64,000 bases of DNA from an uncultured Anaerolineae bacterium (GCA_903875215.1 CAIQVH010000016.1:310001-374000); one strand, 5' to 3'. Numbered from the stretch's first letter, positions 8,745 through 17,827 are shown. The notes: generated by a model not told the origin, from the letters alone. Program-made: numbers and translations.

Positions 8745-10586
8745 TTACAGGCGGTTGTCTCCTTCTTCTGCCAGCAGTCCCAGTTCGGCCAAAATGCCCA
8801 GGACTTTGGCTTCTGCGCCGCTTTGGAGTACGACCGTGGTGGGGCCGAGGATCTCGCCGAGGAAGCGGGCGGCTTTGGAGGCGCGCAGTTCGTTCAGGAT
8901 CTCGGGTTTGCTGACCTTGAGCACGGTCAGCGTTTCGATGCGGGCTTCGGTGCCGTTGGTTTCCCAGCGCTGCAGCGCTTTGACAAAGGCCGGGGGAACC
9001 TTTCCGCCGGAGTGTCTGGCCAGCAGGCCGAGCAGGTGGCTGATCTTGAGTCCCTGTCCGGCGGCACGTTTGAGCGAGGCGGGGGTGACGCGGTAACGGT
9101 ATTCTTCGGGGTTGGGGGAGGTCTCCCAATCGCAGAAGCGGGCGATCTGGTAGCGGGCGGCGCGGGGGGCCAGGCGCGGGATGGTGAGGCGGCCGCTGGA
9201 TGAGATGACGATTTTCTCATTCTCGTCGAACGCCGCAGGTCGAGGGTCGCCGGCCTTTTTACTTTCCACGTTTGACACACAGATTCGGAATGCAGTTGGA
9301 GCGCCATTCTCTTCAGCTGACGCCAGGTCGATTTGCCCCAGCCAGTGCAAGACCTGGAAGAAGTGGCGCAGCAGGGCGCCCTCGATTTCGTCCCAGTGGT
9401 TGAATCCGCGCAGGTACTGGCCGTCTGCGAGGCGTTTGATGAACCAGGTGTCATAATCGCCGGCGGGGCGCTGGAAATCGGGGTATTTTTGTTTGATGTC
9501 GCGGGTGAAGGCGGGCAGGCTCCACCAGGCGCCTTCGGGCAGCGGTTCCAGCAGGTTCAGCAGGAATTCGCGGGTGATGAGCGGCTGGTTCTCCCAGCCG
9601 CCTTCAAAGGCCAGGCCGGGCAGCTGGCGCAGTTCGTTGAAGCTCTCGCTGGCCTGCCAGGCGGTGACGATGGCGGCCAGCGCCTGGCTGCGCGGGGTTT
9701 CGAGAAAGGTTCTGACGGCTTCGGGCTGCAGGCTTTCGCCCCTGGCTCCTTTCGCGGCAGGAGAGGGGATCATTAAACGGGAGGCGGCTAGCAGTCCGGT
9801 CAGAATGGGGGTGGGGATGGTTTGCGCGGGAGGCTCCATTCCCAGACGCAGGGCGGCCAGCAGCGTGGTCAGTTCATCCAAAATATGGTCGCTGGCGGGC
9901 AGGGGATGGGCTTTTTCGGCGGGCGTGGCGGGGCGCCCGGGTATTCCAGCGGGCGCGGCGGGCGGCGCGGCGGGCAGGCGGGGCGGGCTGGAGGCGGGCG
10001 GGCGCGGCACTTCCGGCTCGCTTTCGACGGGCAGGTCGTCGAGATCGGCATATTCCGGCTCGGTCAGGTCGGCGTATTCGGGTTCGGGCGCGGTGGGGCG
10101 CGGGGCGGGTTCGGGCTCCGGTTCTGGCTCTGTTACCGTGCTGGCTGCAAAGCCGATGAATTCCAGCGCCTGGAGGATGTCTTCGGGCAGGTAGGCGAAT
10201 TCCTGGGGGCCGGCGGGGGTTTCAAAAAAGGCTTTGCCGAGCAGGGCGCGGTAGTAGAGGCTCTCGGCGGCTGAGTTGGGGCGGGCGTGGGGCTGTTCGC
10301 GGTCGCGTTTGCCGGGGCCCATCTCGCGGATTTCGCCGTGGCTGCGGGCAAACTGGGCCCACGGCAGGCGCCCGCCTGCGCCGAGCAGGGCGCGCAGGGC
10401 GGCCTGGGCCGATTCTGGCAGGGTTTCGATCACTTCTTCCATCAGCCCGGCATCGAGCATGCCATCGGCCAGCTCTTCGGCGGCTGCGGCGGGGGTGACG
10501 CTGGTCAGTTCCAGGCCCCAGAGCGAGGCGACGATGCGTAGAAAACCGAGATCATGGGCGGGGAGGCTTTGGGCAAGCGAGGGCAT
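8745..10586 (-). CDS. large uncharacterised protein with helicase-associated (Helicase_C_3-like) features
   Basis: A 613-residue protein. The N-terminal part reads as alpha-helical winged-helix-like (LPESAQAALRALLGAGGRLP, EIREMGPGKRDRE), which I associate with bacterial helicase/XPB-associated domain proteins. The middle (about 150-250) is a Pro/Glu/Ala-rich linker, followed by a helical module with WWSLPAFTRDIKQKYP. The C-terminus contains a short beta-alpha unit around VLQSGAEAKVLGILAELG. There is no Walker A or signal peptide, so it is probably a cytoplasmic DNA-associated factor. The family call is tentative. Confidence 0.55.
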   Translation of the reverse strand: MPSLAQSLPAHDLGFLRIVASLWGLELTSVTPAAAAEELADGMLDAGLMEEVIETLPESAQAALRALLGAGGRLPWAQFARSHGEIREMGPGKRDREQPHARPNSAAESLYYRALLGKAFFETPAGPQEFAYLPEDILQALEFIGFAASTVTEPEPEPEPAPRPTAPEPEYADLTEPEYADLDDLPVESEPEVPRPPASSPPRLPAAPPAAPAGIPGRPATPAEKAHPLPASDHILDELTTLLAALRLGMEPPAQTIPTPILTGLLAASRLMIPSPAAKGARGESLQPEAVRTFLETPRSQALAAIVTAWQASESFNELRQLPGLAFEGGWENQPLITREFLLNLLEPLPEGAWWSLPAFTRDIKQKYPDFQRPAGDYDTWFIKRLADGQYLRGFNHWDEIEGALLRHFFQVLHWLGQIDLASAEENGAPTAFRICVSNVESKKAGDPRPAAFDENEKIVISSSGRLTIPRLAPRAARYQIARFCDWETSPNPEEYRYRVTPASLKRAAGQGLKISHLLGLLARHSGGKVPPAFVKALQRWETNGTEARIETLTVLKVSKPEILNELRASKAARFLGEILGPTTVVLQSGAEAKVLGILAELGLLAEEGDNRL

Positions 10587-10649
10587 AGGTATCCTGTTGA
10601 CCGGGAGGCGATCCCCCCGGTCAGCCTCCGATTGTACAACAATTTAAAT

Positions 10650-11567
10650 TTATCCGCGCACCACCTGCAGCGCGCCCGGAATAATTTCAAAGCGGATGCC
10701 GCGCAGGTTGCTGCCAAAGCTGGTGAAAATTTCACCGTCGGCATGGACGTAGAGCGGGCGGTCAGATTTCAGCGCCAGCGTGCGGCAGGTGCCCAGGCGC
10801 ACTTCCTTAAAACGCCCGTGCGTGCCGTTCATCACCTCGGGGATCAGGCGGAACATGGTCAGGCGGCTGCAGGCGGTGATGGTGGCGTAGTTCAGCAGAC
10901 CGTCGTTGTTGACGGCCTGCGGCGCGATCCTGAATCCGCCGCCCTCGCGCGGCCCGTTGCAAAGCGCCAGCATCAACGTGCCCTGGTCCCAGGTTTCGTT
11001 ATCCGTCTCAATATGCATCTGTGCCACATCATGGTTGAGCAGGATGGTCTGGATGACGGCGGTCAGGTACATCAGGAATCCGCGCACGATGGGTAATTTG
11101 TGTGAGCGGATGGTGACCACGGTATCGAAGCCGATGCCCGCCGTGTTATCGAAATACTCCTGCCGGCCATGTTCATCGGTTAACAGGCCAATATCCACGC
11201 TGACCGGCGCACCGTTTAAGGCCAGCGCCAGAGCATGATCGGGCCGGGAGGGCAGGTTGAGCGCGTGCGCAAAATCATTCCCCGAACCGACCGGCACCAC
11301 TCCCAACAGGGGGCGCTGCGCGGCTGGAACCTGCATCAGGCCATTGACCACCTCGTGCACCGTGCCATCGCCGCCCAGCGCCACCACCAGGTCATAGCCC
11401 TGCAGGGCGGCCTGGCGAGCCAGCTCGGTGGCATGCCCCGGGTACACCGTCCCGCTCCAATCGGCGGCGCCATATTCAGCCACGATCGGGCGCAGGTCGT
11501 TGGCCACTTTCCAGGCGCGGCCCATGTCAGCGATCGGGTTCAGGATCAATTTTGTTTTGCGCGGCAT
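10650..11567 (-). CDS. diacylglycerol kinase-type lipid kinase (YegS/DgkB family)
   Basis: A 305-residue cytoplasmic or membrane-peripheral lipid kinase. It opens KLILNPIADMGRAWK, then has the nucleotide-binding GGDGTVHEVVNGL loop, PVGSGNDFAHAL and NTAGIGFDTVV, the standard DAGK catalytic landmarks. It likely phosphorylates diacylglycerol or a related polyprenyl or lipid substrate. The start at 11567 is chosen because GGAGGAAG lies just upstream; the longer frame to 11594 would put the SD inside the gene. A second, diverged family member is at 35535-36476. Confidence 0.88.
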   Translation of the reverse strand: MPRKTKLILNPIADMGRAWKVANDLRPIVAEYGAADWSGTVYPGHATELARQAALQGYDLVVALGGDGTVHEVVNGLMQVPAAQRPLLGVVPVGSGNDFAHALNLPSRPDHALALALNGAPVSVDIGLLTDEHGRQEYFDNTAGIGFDTVVTIRSHKLPIVRGFLMYLTAVIQTILLNHDVAQMHIETDNETWDQGTLMLALCNGPREGGGFRIAPQAVNNDGLLNYATITACSRLTMFRLIPEVMNGTHGRFKEVRLGTCRTLALKSDRPLYVHADGEIFTSFGSNLRGIRFEIIPGALQVVRG

Positions 11568-11732
11568 GTCTTCCTCCAAAAAAAGGTCTGGCACCAGCTT
11601 CCCGTGTGAGAAGTTTCTGCAAACAGAAACACCGCCCCGCCCCGCGGGTTCTTTTTGCCCCGAAAAAGGCGGTTTTAAACTATGTTAGAATGTGAAGAAA
11701 TTCTCAAATCTTGCAATTTGGAGAAAATTCTC

Positions 11733-12521
11733 ATGTCTCCTTTAAATTTACCTGCTTCCACTCCGCTGCGGCCGCTTCGCACCGCCATTGTCGTCGGCGC
11801 CTCCAGTGGAATTGGAGAGGCGCTGGTGCGCCGGCTGGCCCGCGAGGGATACCTGGTGGCGGCGGTGGCGCGGCGCCGCGAGCTGCTGGACGAGCTGTGC
11901 GCGCAGGTCAACGCCGTCTGTGGCGAGACGCGCGCCCGCCCCTATGCCCATGATGTGACCGATTACGCCTCCGCGCCGCTGCTGCTCAAGCAAATCGTCC
12001 AGGAATTTGGCGCGCTCGACCTGTTTGTCTACAATTCCGGCATTCAGATTCCGGTTGCCGTGGATGAATTTGATTTTGCCAAGGACCTCGCCATGTACGA
12101 GACCAACCTGCTTGGCGCCCTGGCCTGGTTGAACCCGGTGGCGGCCATGTTCCAGGCCTTGCAGGCCGGGCAAATTGTCGGCATTTCCTCCGTGGCCGGT
12201 GACCGCGGCCGGGTCGGCGCGCCTGCCTATAATACCTCCAAGGCCGCCTTCAGCGCCTATTTGGAAGCCCTGCGCAACCGTCTGACCCGGCGCGGCGTGA
12301 CCGTGACGACCATCAAGCCCGGCTTTGTAGATACCGCCATTTTGCGCTCGGCCGGCGCTAAAAAGACCTTCTGGGTGATTGACCCGGATCAGGCCGCCGC
12401 CGGAATCTGGCAGGCGATCAAAACCCGTCGACAGACAGCTTATGTGCCCGGCCAGTGGGCGCTGCTGATGCTGATCATCCGTCACATCCCCTCTTTCATT
12501 TTCCGCCGCTTGAGTTTCTAA
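11733..12521 (+). CDS. short-chain dehydrogenase/reductase (possible DprE2-type partner)
   Basis: A 262-residue classical SDR with the Rossmann motif VVGASSGIGEALV, YNSG in place of NNAG, an ISSVAG strand and the catalytic YNTSK (Tyr166/Lys170). The C-terminus is hydrophobic and ends in RHIPSFIFRRLSF, like membrane-associated SDRs such as DprE2. The start at 11733 follows GGAG by 9 nt; an earlier in-frame ATG at 11682 has no SD. The gene is 38 bp upstream of a DprE1-like FAD oxidase, so together they may oxidise and re-reduce a polyprenyl-linked or other sugar to epimerise it. That role is inferred from the pairing. Confidence 0.78.
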   Translation: MSPLNLPASTPLRPLRTAIVVGASSGIGEALVRRLAREGYLVAAVARRRELLDELCAQVNAVCGETRARPYAHDVTDYASAPLLLKQIVQEFGALDLFVYNSGIQIPVAVDEFDFAKDLAMYETNLLGALAWLNPVAAMFQALQAGQIVGISSVAGDRGRVGAPAYNTSKAAFSAYLEALRNRLTRRGVTVTTIKPGFVDTAILRSAGAKKTFWVIDPDQAAAGIWQAIKTRRQTAYVPGQWALLMLIIRHIPSFIFRRLSF

Positions 12522-12559
12522 CGCGCGGCTGCGGGCGCCAGCCGCCCGATCGAGATTCC

Positions 12560-13978
12560 ATGAAAACAGACCCTCTTCCCTACGAACGACTCACCTATCT
12601 TGAAAATTTTGGCCATTCACTGCGGCGCGCGGCCTACCTGTACCGTCCCACCTCCGCCGGGCAAATCAGTGAGGTGTTCAAAATCGCCCGCCACAATGAT
12701 TTCAAAGTCACCCTGCGCGGCGCGGGCCGTTCCTATAACGACGCCGCTCTGAACGGTGGCGGCCTGGTCATTGACTTGCAGGACATGAACCACATCCTGG
12801 ATTGGAATCCCGAGACCGGGATCATCAAGGCGGAACCCGGTGTCAACCTGCAAACACTCTGGCAGCGTGTCCTGCCCGACGGTTGGTGGCCGCCGGTCGT
12901 TTCCGGGACGATGTTCACCACGCTGGGCGGCTGCCTGGGGATGAACATTCACGGCAAGAACAATTTCCGCATGGGCCCGATCGGCGAGCACGTGCTGGAG
13001 TTCACTGCCCTGCTGCCGACCGGCGCGGAAGTGACCTGTTCCCCTACCCATAACGGTGATTTGTTTTACAGCATGATTTCTGGCATGGGCATGTTGGGCG
13101 TTTTCATTTCCATCACCTTGCAGATGAAGAAGATGCACTCCGGCCTGCTGGAAGTGACCGCTTTCCCGGTGCGGACTCTGCACGAGCACCTGGCGGCTAT
13201 CGAGGAGCAGGCTCCGCAAAACGATTACACTGTCGGCTGGCTGGATGCCATGGCGGGCGGTGGCGGTCTGGGCCGCGGCCAGATCCACGCAGCAAAATAT
13301 CTGCGCGAAGGTGAAGACCCTGAGCCTCAAAAAACCATGCAGGTGGCCTACCAGACTCTGCCGGAGAAGATGTTCGGATTCTTCCCCAAATCTTCCATTC
13401 ATTATTTCATGACGCCGTTTCAGATTGCACCGTTGTGGGGGTTGGTCAATACTGCCAAATATGTGGCCAGCCTGCGCTCTGGGCTCTATCGCCAGTCGCA
13501 TGCGGCCTTTCATTTTTTGCTGGATTATGTTCCAAACTGGGAGCTGGCCTATGGGCGCGGCGGGCTGATTCAGTACCAGTCTTTTCTCCCCAGGGAAACC
13601 GCCGAAGCGGCCTGGGCTGAGCTGTTGGCCCTGTCGCTTAGGCGCGGGTTGCCCTCTTATCTGGGGGTGACCAAGCGCCACCGGCCCGATAAATTTCTGC
13701 TTTCGCACGCGGTGGATGGTTTTTCACTGGCGATGGATTTCAGGGTGACGGCCGGCAGCCGCGAGAAGCTGCGCGCCATGTTGCAGGAGTTTGATCAGAT
13801 TGTAACGGCGGCGGGCGGGCGTTTTTACTTCGCCAAGAATAGCGAGACGATGCCCGAGGTTGCGTTGAAATTCCTCGGTCAACCGGTGGTGGAGCGGTTC
13901 AAGGCATTGAAACGGCGCACCGACCCGAATAATCTGCTCGAATCTGATCTGTATCGACGCGTGTTTGGTAGTCTGTAA
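12560..13978 (+). CDS. FAD-linked oxidase, DprE1-like / aldonolactone oxidase family
   Basis: A 472-residue flavoprotein of the VAO/PCMH fold. The FAD pyrophosphate loop is RGAGRSYND, the second FAD block is GTMFTTLGGCLGMNIHGKNN, and the C-terminus reads RRTDPNNLLESDLYRR, as in DprE1 and aldonolactone oxidases. DprE1 oxidises the 2-OH of decaprenylphosphoryl-ribose; the IHGKN block here closely resembles that enzyme. The ATG at 12560 is chosen because the conserved domain starts right after it and the longer frame overlaps the SDR. It follows the SDR in one operon. The substrate is unknown; an arabinose-type sugar epimerisation is a reasonable hypothesis. Confidence 0.82.
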   Translation: MKTDPLPYERLTYLENFGHSLRRAAYLYRPTSAGQISEVFKIARHNDFKVTLRGAGRSYNDAALNGGGLVIDLQDMNHILDWNPETGIIKAEPGVNLQTLWQRVLPDGWWPPVVSGTMFTTLGGCLGMNIHGKNNFRMGPIGEHVLEFTALLPTGAEVTCSPTHNGDLFYSMISGMGMLGVFISITLQMKKMHSGLLEVTAFPVRTLHEHLAAIEEQAPQNDYTVGWLDAMAGGGGLGRGQIHAAKYLREGEDPEPQKTMQVAYQTLPEKMFGFFPKSSIHYFMTPFQIAPLWGLVNTAKYVASLRSGLYRQSHAAFHFLLDYVPNWELAYGRGGLIQYQSFLPRETAEAAWAELLALSLRRGLPSYLGVTKRHRPDKFLLSHAVDGFSLAMDFRVTAGSREKLRAMLQEFDQIVTAAGGRFYFAKNSETMPEVALKFLGQPVVERFKALKRRTDPNNLLESDLYRRVFGSL

Positions 13979-13993
13979 CGGTGGGAGCATGTC

Positions 13994-14035
13994 GCCGGGT
14001 GTGGGTGCTTTGCCCAGGCCCGGCGTTTTTTATTT
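13994..14035 (+). terminator. terminator after the SDR-FAD oxidase operon
   Basis: Stem GCCGGG/CCCGGC (13994-13999 with 14019-14024), with an inner TGGG/CCCA pairing, is followed by a T-run. Confidence 0.75.
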
Positions 14036-14094
14036 AACCGCTGCCGGCCAGGGTGATTTTGCAGTTTTTATGGGGTTTTTGTCGTAAATATAAA

Positions 14095-14123
14095 TTGACT
14101 TTTTTGTGCAAAATCAGTACACT
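14095..14123 (+). promoter_or_regulatory. sigma-70-type promoter of the FHA gene
   Basis: TTGACT (14095-14100), a 17-bp spacer and TACACT (14118-14123) lie 35 bp upstream of the FHA start, in an AT-rich stretch. Confidence 0.65.
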
Positions 14124-14158
14124 TGAAGCCATCATAATCGTTTCTTTCTGGAGGAGAA

Positions 14159-14779
14159 ATGGCTGCTCAATATCAACTCGTTATGCAATCCGGGCCGACT
14201 CCCGGAAAAACGTTCCCGTTGGAGGGGGACGTGATCATGATTGGCCGTGAGGCGACCAATGGAATTGCCATCAACGACGCGGAAATTTCGCGCCGCCATT
14301 CCCAGCTGGTTTTTCAGGGGGGGAAGTATGTCCTCTCTGATTTAGGGTCCACGAATGGGACTTTTGTGAATGGCCGGCGGATTGTGGGCCAGCATATCCT
14401 GGTGCCTGGGGAGGTTGTGGCGCTGGGTGAGCAGATCAGCCTGGTGTTTGAGGTGGTGGCGCAGGCCGACCCGAATGCGACGATGATTTCCTCCGCAGCG
14501 CATACTCCGGCGGCGGCTCCGCGGGCTTCGGCTCCGGTTCCTCCCCCTGCGGCGCGGCCCGTGCCGCAGTCATATGCTGGCCAGGTGCCGGCTGATCCGG
14601 AAATTGCTGCGCCGGCTGCGAAGCGCGGGCCGAATCGCACAGTGATTATTGTGGCGGTGGTGGTGCTGTTGCTGATATGCTGCTGTGTGGTGGTGCCGTT
14701 TGTGTATGACCAGATGAATCTGTGGTGCTCGCCGGTGACTTCCTGGCTGGTGCCGATGATCGGCGGGGCTTGCCCGTAA
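14159..14779 (+). CDS. FHA-domain membrane protein
   Basis: A 206-residue protein. Residues 1-105 are an FHA phosphothreonine-binding domain with the core motifs IGREATN, SRRHSQL and DLGSTNGTFVNGRRI. A Pro/Ala-rich linker follows (about 110-155), then one membrane helix around residues 160-182 with three consecutive cysteines, and a short tail with two further cysteines. The FHA domain is N-terminal to a single helix, so it is most likely cytoplasmic and tail-anchored. SD GGAGGAG is directly upstream. A Ser/Thr kinase is encoded about 20 kb away (34409-35467) and could supply the phosphorylated partner, but there is no direct evidence of a link. Confidence 0.88.
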   Translation: MAAQYQLVMQSGPTPGKTFPLEGDVIMIGREATNGIAINDAEISRRHSQLVFQGGKYVLSDLGSTNGTFVNGRRIVGQHILVPGEVVALGEQISLVFEVVAQADPNATMISSAAHTPAAAPRASAPVPPPAARPVPQSYAGQVPADPEIAAPAAKRGPNRTVIIVAVVVLLLICCCVVVPFVYDQMNLWCSPVTSWLVPMIGGACP

Positions 14780-14793
14780 AATTTGTGAGCGTG

Positions 14794-14825
14794 AGCCCGG
14801 GGTTTCTGGCCCCGGGCTTTTTTTA
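14794..14825. terminator. terminator between FHA and metallopeptidase genes
   Basis: Nine-bp perfect stem AGCCCGGGG/CCCCGGGCT (14794-14802, 14810-14818) with T7 following on the plus strand. The convergent gene ends inside it. Confidence 0.88.
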
Positions 14826-16199
14826 TTGTGCAGGGCGGCTTTCCAGATCGAGCAGGAGCCGGACGGCGCGTAACAAGTTCTCGGCCTGGGAATAGTTTCC
14901 GGCGCGCAGGCGGGCATCGGAGGCGACCAGTAGGGCTTCGACCTGTTGGTTGATGGGGTTGCGCGGATGTCGCAGCCAGTCGGCGAGCAGGCCTTTCTGA
15001 CGGATATGGCTGCCGGGAGGCAGCCAGGCGGTCAGGAAATAGGCGGAGGGGTCGTGGGCCTGCTGGTAGCGTCGCAGCGTGTCGTAGAAGGCGATGGTCA
15101 GACGCAAGTCGGTGCGTTGGTCGGCGGTTACGGGTTGGGCGCGCAGGAAGGTGAGGAAGTCGGTTTCGAGGGCCGCAAGGTCGAGGCTGAAGTGGGCTTG
15201 CAGGGCGGTATCGAGCGCGGTGGAGGGCAGGTTGTCGGGGGCGGGGTGAATGTCGCGGTAGAATGCGTCAAATTGCTGCCAGCCGTGGGTCTGGATGAGA
15301 TAACCAACCAGGGCGGCGGCTTCGAGGTAGCCGGTTTCATGTTGGGAGGTGTAAAAGGTGTTGGTTAGCTGGCGCAGGGGAATGTACCAGCCCAGATCGA
15401 GCAGGGCGGCGGCGCGGGGGAAGATGGGTTCTTCCTTGAAGTGGCCGCCGCTGAGGTAGACGGCCAGTCCTTCTGCCAGGAGGGTGGGACGCAGGTCGCC
15501 GCCTTGTTGGGCGTCCAACCAGTGAATCATTTCGTGGTGGATGACCTGGGCGGTGGTGCTGCCGGCGTAATTCTGGTCGAGGTAGGAGACGTAGAGGCCG
15601 TCGGATGTGAACCCGCCGTGGCCGAGGGTGCGCGGCAGGAAGGTGAGCGGGATTTGCTGCTGAAATTTGGCGCCGAAATTCTGTTCCACGCTTGCGGCCT
15701 GGGAATTGGCCATGTCTGCCAGGGTGGTGATGTCGCGTTCGGCGGCGGTGCCGGTGACATAGTGGAGAATGCAGCAGCTGGTGGGGGTTTCTGCCCAGTG
15801 GGCTTGCGGTTCGGGGTACGGGAGCGCGGCGGCGGGCAGGAGGGAGTAGGTTTCCTGCCAGCTCTGGTGATCGGGGAGCAGGGTAAAGGTCAGGGTGTGG
15901 GGGCCGGGGGCCAGTCCGGCGGTATCCCAGACCCAGTAAAAGGTGGCCTGGTTGCGTTTGCCCAATCCCCAGGGTTGGATGGGTTGTTCATCGAGAATTT
16001 GCTCTGCCTGGCTGATCTGGATGGTTTTGCCGGATGGATCCAACCCGGCAGGGGGCAGGACCTCGAAGCTGATTTTGTCACTGGCATACAGTGGGCCGTC
16101 GGGGTGGGTGATGACGTTAAAGGCTGGGGCAGGGCTGGCGGCTGGCAGGCTGACACAGGCGCTGAGCAGAAACAGGACGGCGAGGAGAAAACGTGACAT
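14823..16199 (-). CDS. lipoprotein zinc metallopeptidase (peptidase MA-like, gluzincin)
   Basis: A 458-residue exported lipoprotein: a hydrophobic signal ends in the lipobox LLSAC. The zinc site is HEMIH (His222, Glu223, His226) with a downstream Glu243 in LLAEGLAVYLSGG, the arrangement of the gluzincin clan (peptidase MA-like domain). The first 130 residues after the anchor look like a beta-rich Ig-type domain. It probably cleaves proteins or peptides at the cell surface. There is no SD before the ATG; a TATAAT lies 7 nt upstream, so the message may be leaderless. The natural substrate is unknown. Confidence 0.82.
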   Translation of the reverse strand: MSRFLLAVLFLLSACVSLPAASPAPAFNVITHPDGPLYASDKISFEVLPPAGLDPSGKTIQISQAEQILDEQPIQPWGLGKRNQATFYWVWDTAGLAPGPHTLTFTLLPDHQSWQETYSLLPAAALPYPEPQAHWAETPTSCCILHYVTGTAAERDITTLADMANSQAASVEQNFGAKFQQQIPLTFLPRTLGHGGFTSDGLYVSYLDQNYAGSTTAQVIHHEMIHWLDAQQGGDLRPTLLAEGLAVYLSGGHFKEEPIFPRAAALLDLGWYIPLRQLTNTFYTSQHETGYLEAAALVGYLIQTHGWQQFDAFYRDIHPAPDNLPSTALDTALQAHFSLDLAALETDFLTFLRAQPVTADQRTDLRLTIAFYDTLRRYQQAHDPSAYFLTAWLPPGSHIRQKGLLADWLRHPRNPINQQVEALLVASDARLRAGNYSQAENLLRAVRLLLDLESRPAQ

Positions 16200-16206
16200 A
16201 AGCGTT

Positions 16207-16212
16207 ATTATA
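16207..16212 (-). promoter_or_regulatory. -10 box placed 7 nt before the metallopeptidase ATG
   Basis: On the minus strand a perfect TATAAT is followed by seven bases and then the ATG at 16199. Transcription would start at or next to the start codon. No convincing -35 at 16-18 bp. Confidence 0.5.
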
Positions 16213-16260
16213 TATGGTTGTAAAAAGCCTGCGGCGCGTTACAATTAAGCCGAGGAGCCT

Positions 16261-17547
16261 ATGTCATCGAGTAAACCATCTTCAAATCTCAAACGGGGCA
16301 ACCTGGTGCGGTCACGCCGGGAGGCAGCGGAGAGCGCGCCAGCGCCTGTCGCGCCCAGCCTTTCTCCAGACTGGAACCCGGCCACCAAGCTGGTGGTTGG
16401 GCTGACGCTGGTGGCGCTGGCGGCGGCTATGCTGGTCAATTTCCGTTCAATCGTTCCGCCGATTATTCTTTCATTCATCCTGGTTTACCTGCTCTACCCG
16501 CTGGCAGCACTTTTGTCGCGCAAGGCGCATCTGAAGTGGGGTGTAGCGGTGAACCTGATCTATTTTGTGCTGATCCTGGTCATCCTGGGGCTGCTGGCAA
16601 TCACCGGGCTGGAGATTGTGGTGCAGATGCAGAGCCTGCTGACTCTGGTGGAGACCAGCCTGTCCAAACTGCCGGGGATGGTGGACGCCCTGGCAGCCCG
16701 CATCCCGGCCAATGTCGGGCCGTTTTCGCTGGATATTTCCACCATTAACCTCGACCAGGTCAGCGGGCAGTTGATTGATACTGCCCAGGCCATGCTGGGC
16801 CGTACCGGAGAGTTGATCGGCACCCTGGCAGGCGGCGCGCTGAACACGCTCGGCTGGACGGTGTTCGTGTTGCTGGTCTCGTATTTCGTTCTGGTGGAAA
16901 GTGGCGGCTTGCGCGAAGACATTCTGCCGCTCGATCTGCCGGGGTATACCAAAGACCTGCAGCGCATCTCCAAGGAGTTGACACGCATCTGGAATGCCTT
17001 CCTGCGGGGTCAAATCATTCTGATCTCAGTGGCCACGGCCATCTACGTGGTGGTTTTAAGCGGCCTGGGTGTCAGCTATGCCCTGGGGCTGGCTATCCTG
17101 GCCGGTATGGCGCGCTTCCTGCCTTACGTTGGCCCTTTCATCAGCTGGACGATCCTGGCGCTGGTGACTTTCTTCCAGCCAGACACGCCCTTTGGCCTGA
17201 TTCCGCTGGCATACACGCTCATCATCCTGGCCACCGCCTGGCTGATTGACGGCATTCTAGATAACATTGTTTCGCCGCGCATCATGGCCGAAGCGCTCAA
17301 AGTTCATCCGGCCGCCGTGCTGGTGGCCGCCATCATCGCCCTGGAAATGCTGGGCATCCTGGGCGTCATCATCGCCGCGCCCATCCTGGCCACGCTGCAA
17401 CTGGTGGGGCGCTACATCATCCGCAAACTCTTTGACCTGGATCCGTGGGAAGGCATGGAAGAAAACCCTATGCCGCCCTCCCTGCGCGTCCAGTTCAGAC
17501 GCTGGGTGGCCTCCCTGCGTGCAAAATTCCGCTGGCAGGGCGAATGA
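16261..17547 (+). CDS. AI-2E-family transporter (PerM/YdiK-like)
   Basis: A 428-residue polytopic membrane protein of the AI-2E/UPF0118 family. The pattern is two N-terminal helices (residues about 45-85), a third at 95-120, a long soluble loop (about 125-185), then helices including LGVSYALGLAILAGMARFLPYVGPFIS and the conserved DNIVSPRIMAEALKVHP segment, which typifies the family. Members have been linked to autoinducer-2, organic-solute or Na+(Li+)/H+ export; the substrate here is unknown. The start is preceded by GAGGAG. The tail after residue 390 is short and basic. Confidence 0.85.
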   Translation: MSSSKPSSNLKRGNLVRSRREAAESAPAPVAPSLSPDWNPATKLVVGLTLVALAAAMLVNFRSIVPPIILSFILVYLLYPLAALLSRKAHLKWGVAVNLIYFVLILVILGLLAITGLEIVVQMQSLLTLVETSLSKLPGMVDALAARIPANVGPFSLDISTINLDQVSGQLIDTAQAMLGRTGELIGTLAGGALNTLGWTVFVLLVSYFVLVESGGLREDILPLDLPGYTKDLQRISKELTRIWNAFLRGQIILISVATAIYVVVLSGLGVSYALGLAILAGMARFLPYVGPFISWTILALVTFFQPDTPFGLIPLAYTLIILATAWLIDGILDNIVSPRIMAEALKVHPAAVLVAAIIALEMLGILGVIIAAPILATLQLVGRYIIRKLFDLDPWEGMEENPMPPSLRVQFRRWVASLRAKFRWQGE

Positions 17548-17572
17548 CCTGCCAAAGTGCGCTTTCGTGCTT

Positions 17573-17578
17573 TATAAT
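17573..17578 (+). promoter_or_regulatory. probable -10 box for the 59-residue protein gene
   Basis: Perfect TATAAT 27 bp upstream of a start with a strong SD; the -35 region is poor. Confidence 0.45.
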
Positions 17579-17605
17579 GGCATAAATTTGAAAGGAGATA
17601 TCCAA

Positions 17606-17785
17606 ATGCCGAAGAATCCCGAACCGACGACCGAAACCCTGGCCGAGACCGAGAATTATCTGGTCTGGAAAGCTGAAGAGCCGGATGGTGAAACCACCTT
17701 CCATGTAGAACTTGGCAACCTGACGGTACATTTCTTCCGCGAAGAATGGGAAGAGTTCCTCGAACTCGTTCGCTCGCTGGAGTAA
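17606..17785 (+). CDS. small acidic protein of 59 residues, unknown function
   Basis: A short gene with a near-ideal SD (AAAGGAGATAT, 5-9 nt before ATG), its own -10 box and its own terminator, so it is very likely real. The product starts MPKNPEPTTETLAETENYLV and has an acidic, Phe/Trp-rich C-terminal half with alternating beta-like segments (TTFHVELGNLTVHFF, then EEWEEFLELVRSLE helix). It has no cysteines, signal or membrane helix, so it should be cytosolic. I do not recognise the family. Confidence 0.75.
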   Translation: MPKNPEPTTETLAETENYLVWKAEEPDGETTFHVELGNLTVHFFREEWEEFLELVRSLE

Positions 17786-17793
17786 CCCAACCG

Positions 17794-17827
17794 CTCGCAG
17801 GGGCAGCCCCCCTGCGAGTTTTCTTTT
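17794..17827 (+). terminator. terminator ending directly at the next start codon
   Basis: A perfect 10-bp stem CTCGCAGGGG/CCCCTGCGAG (17794-17803, 17809-17818) is followed by TTTTTCTTTTAT, and the ATG of the P1 peptidase is the next base. This leaves no room for an SD. Confidence 0.85.
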
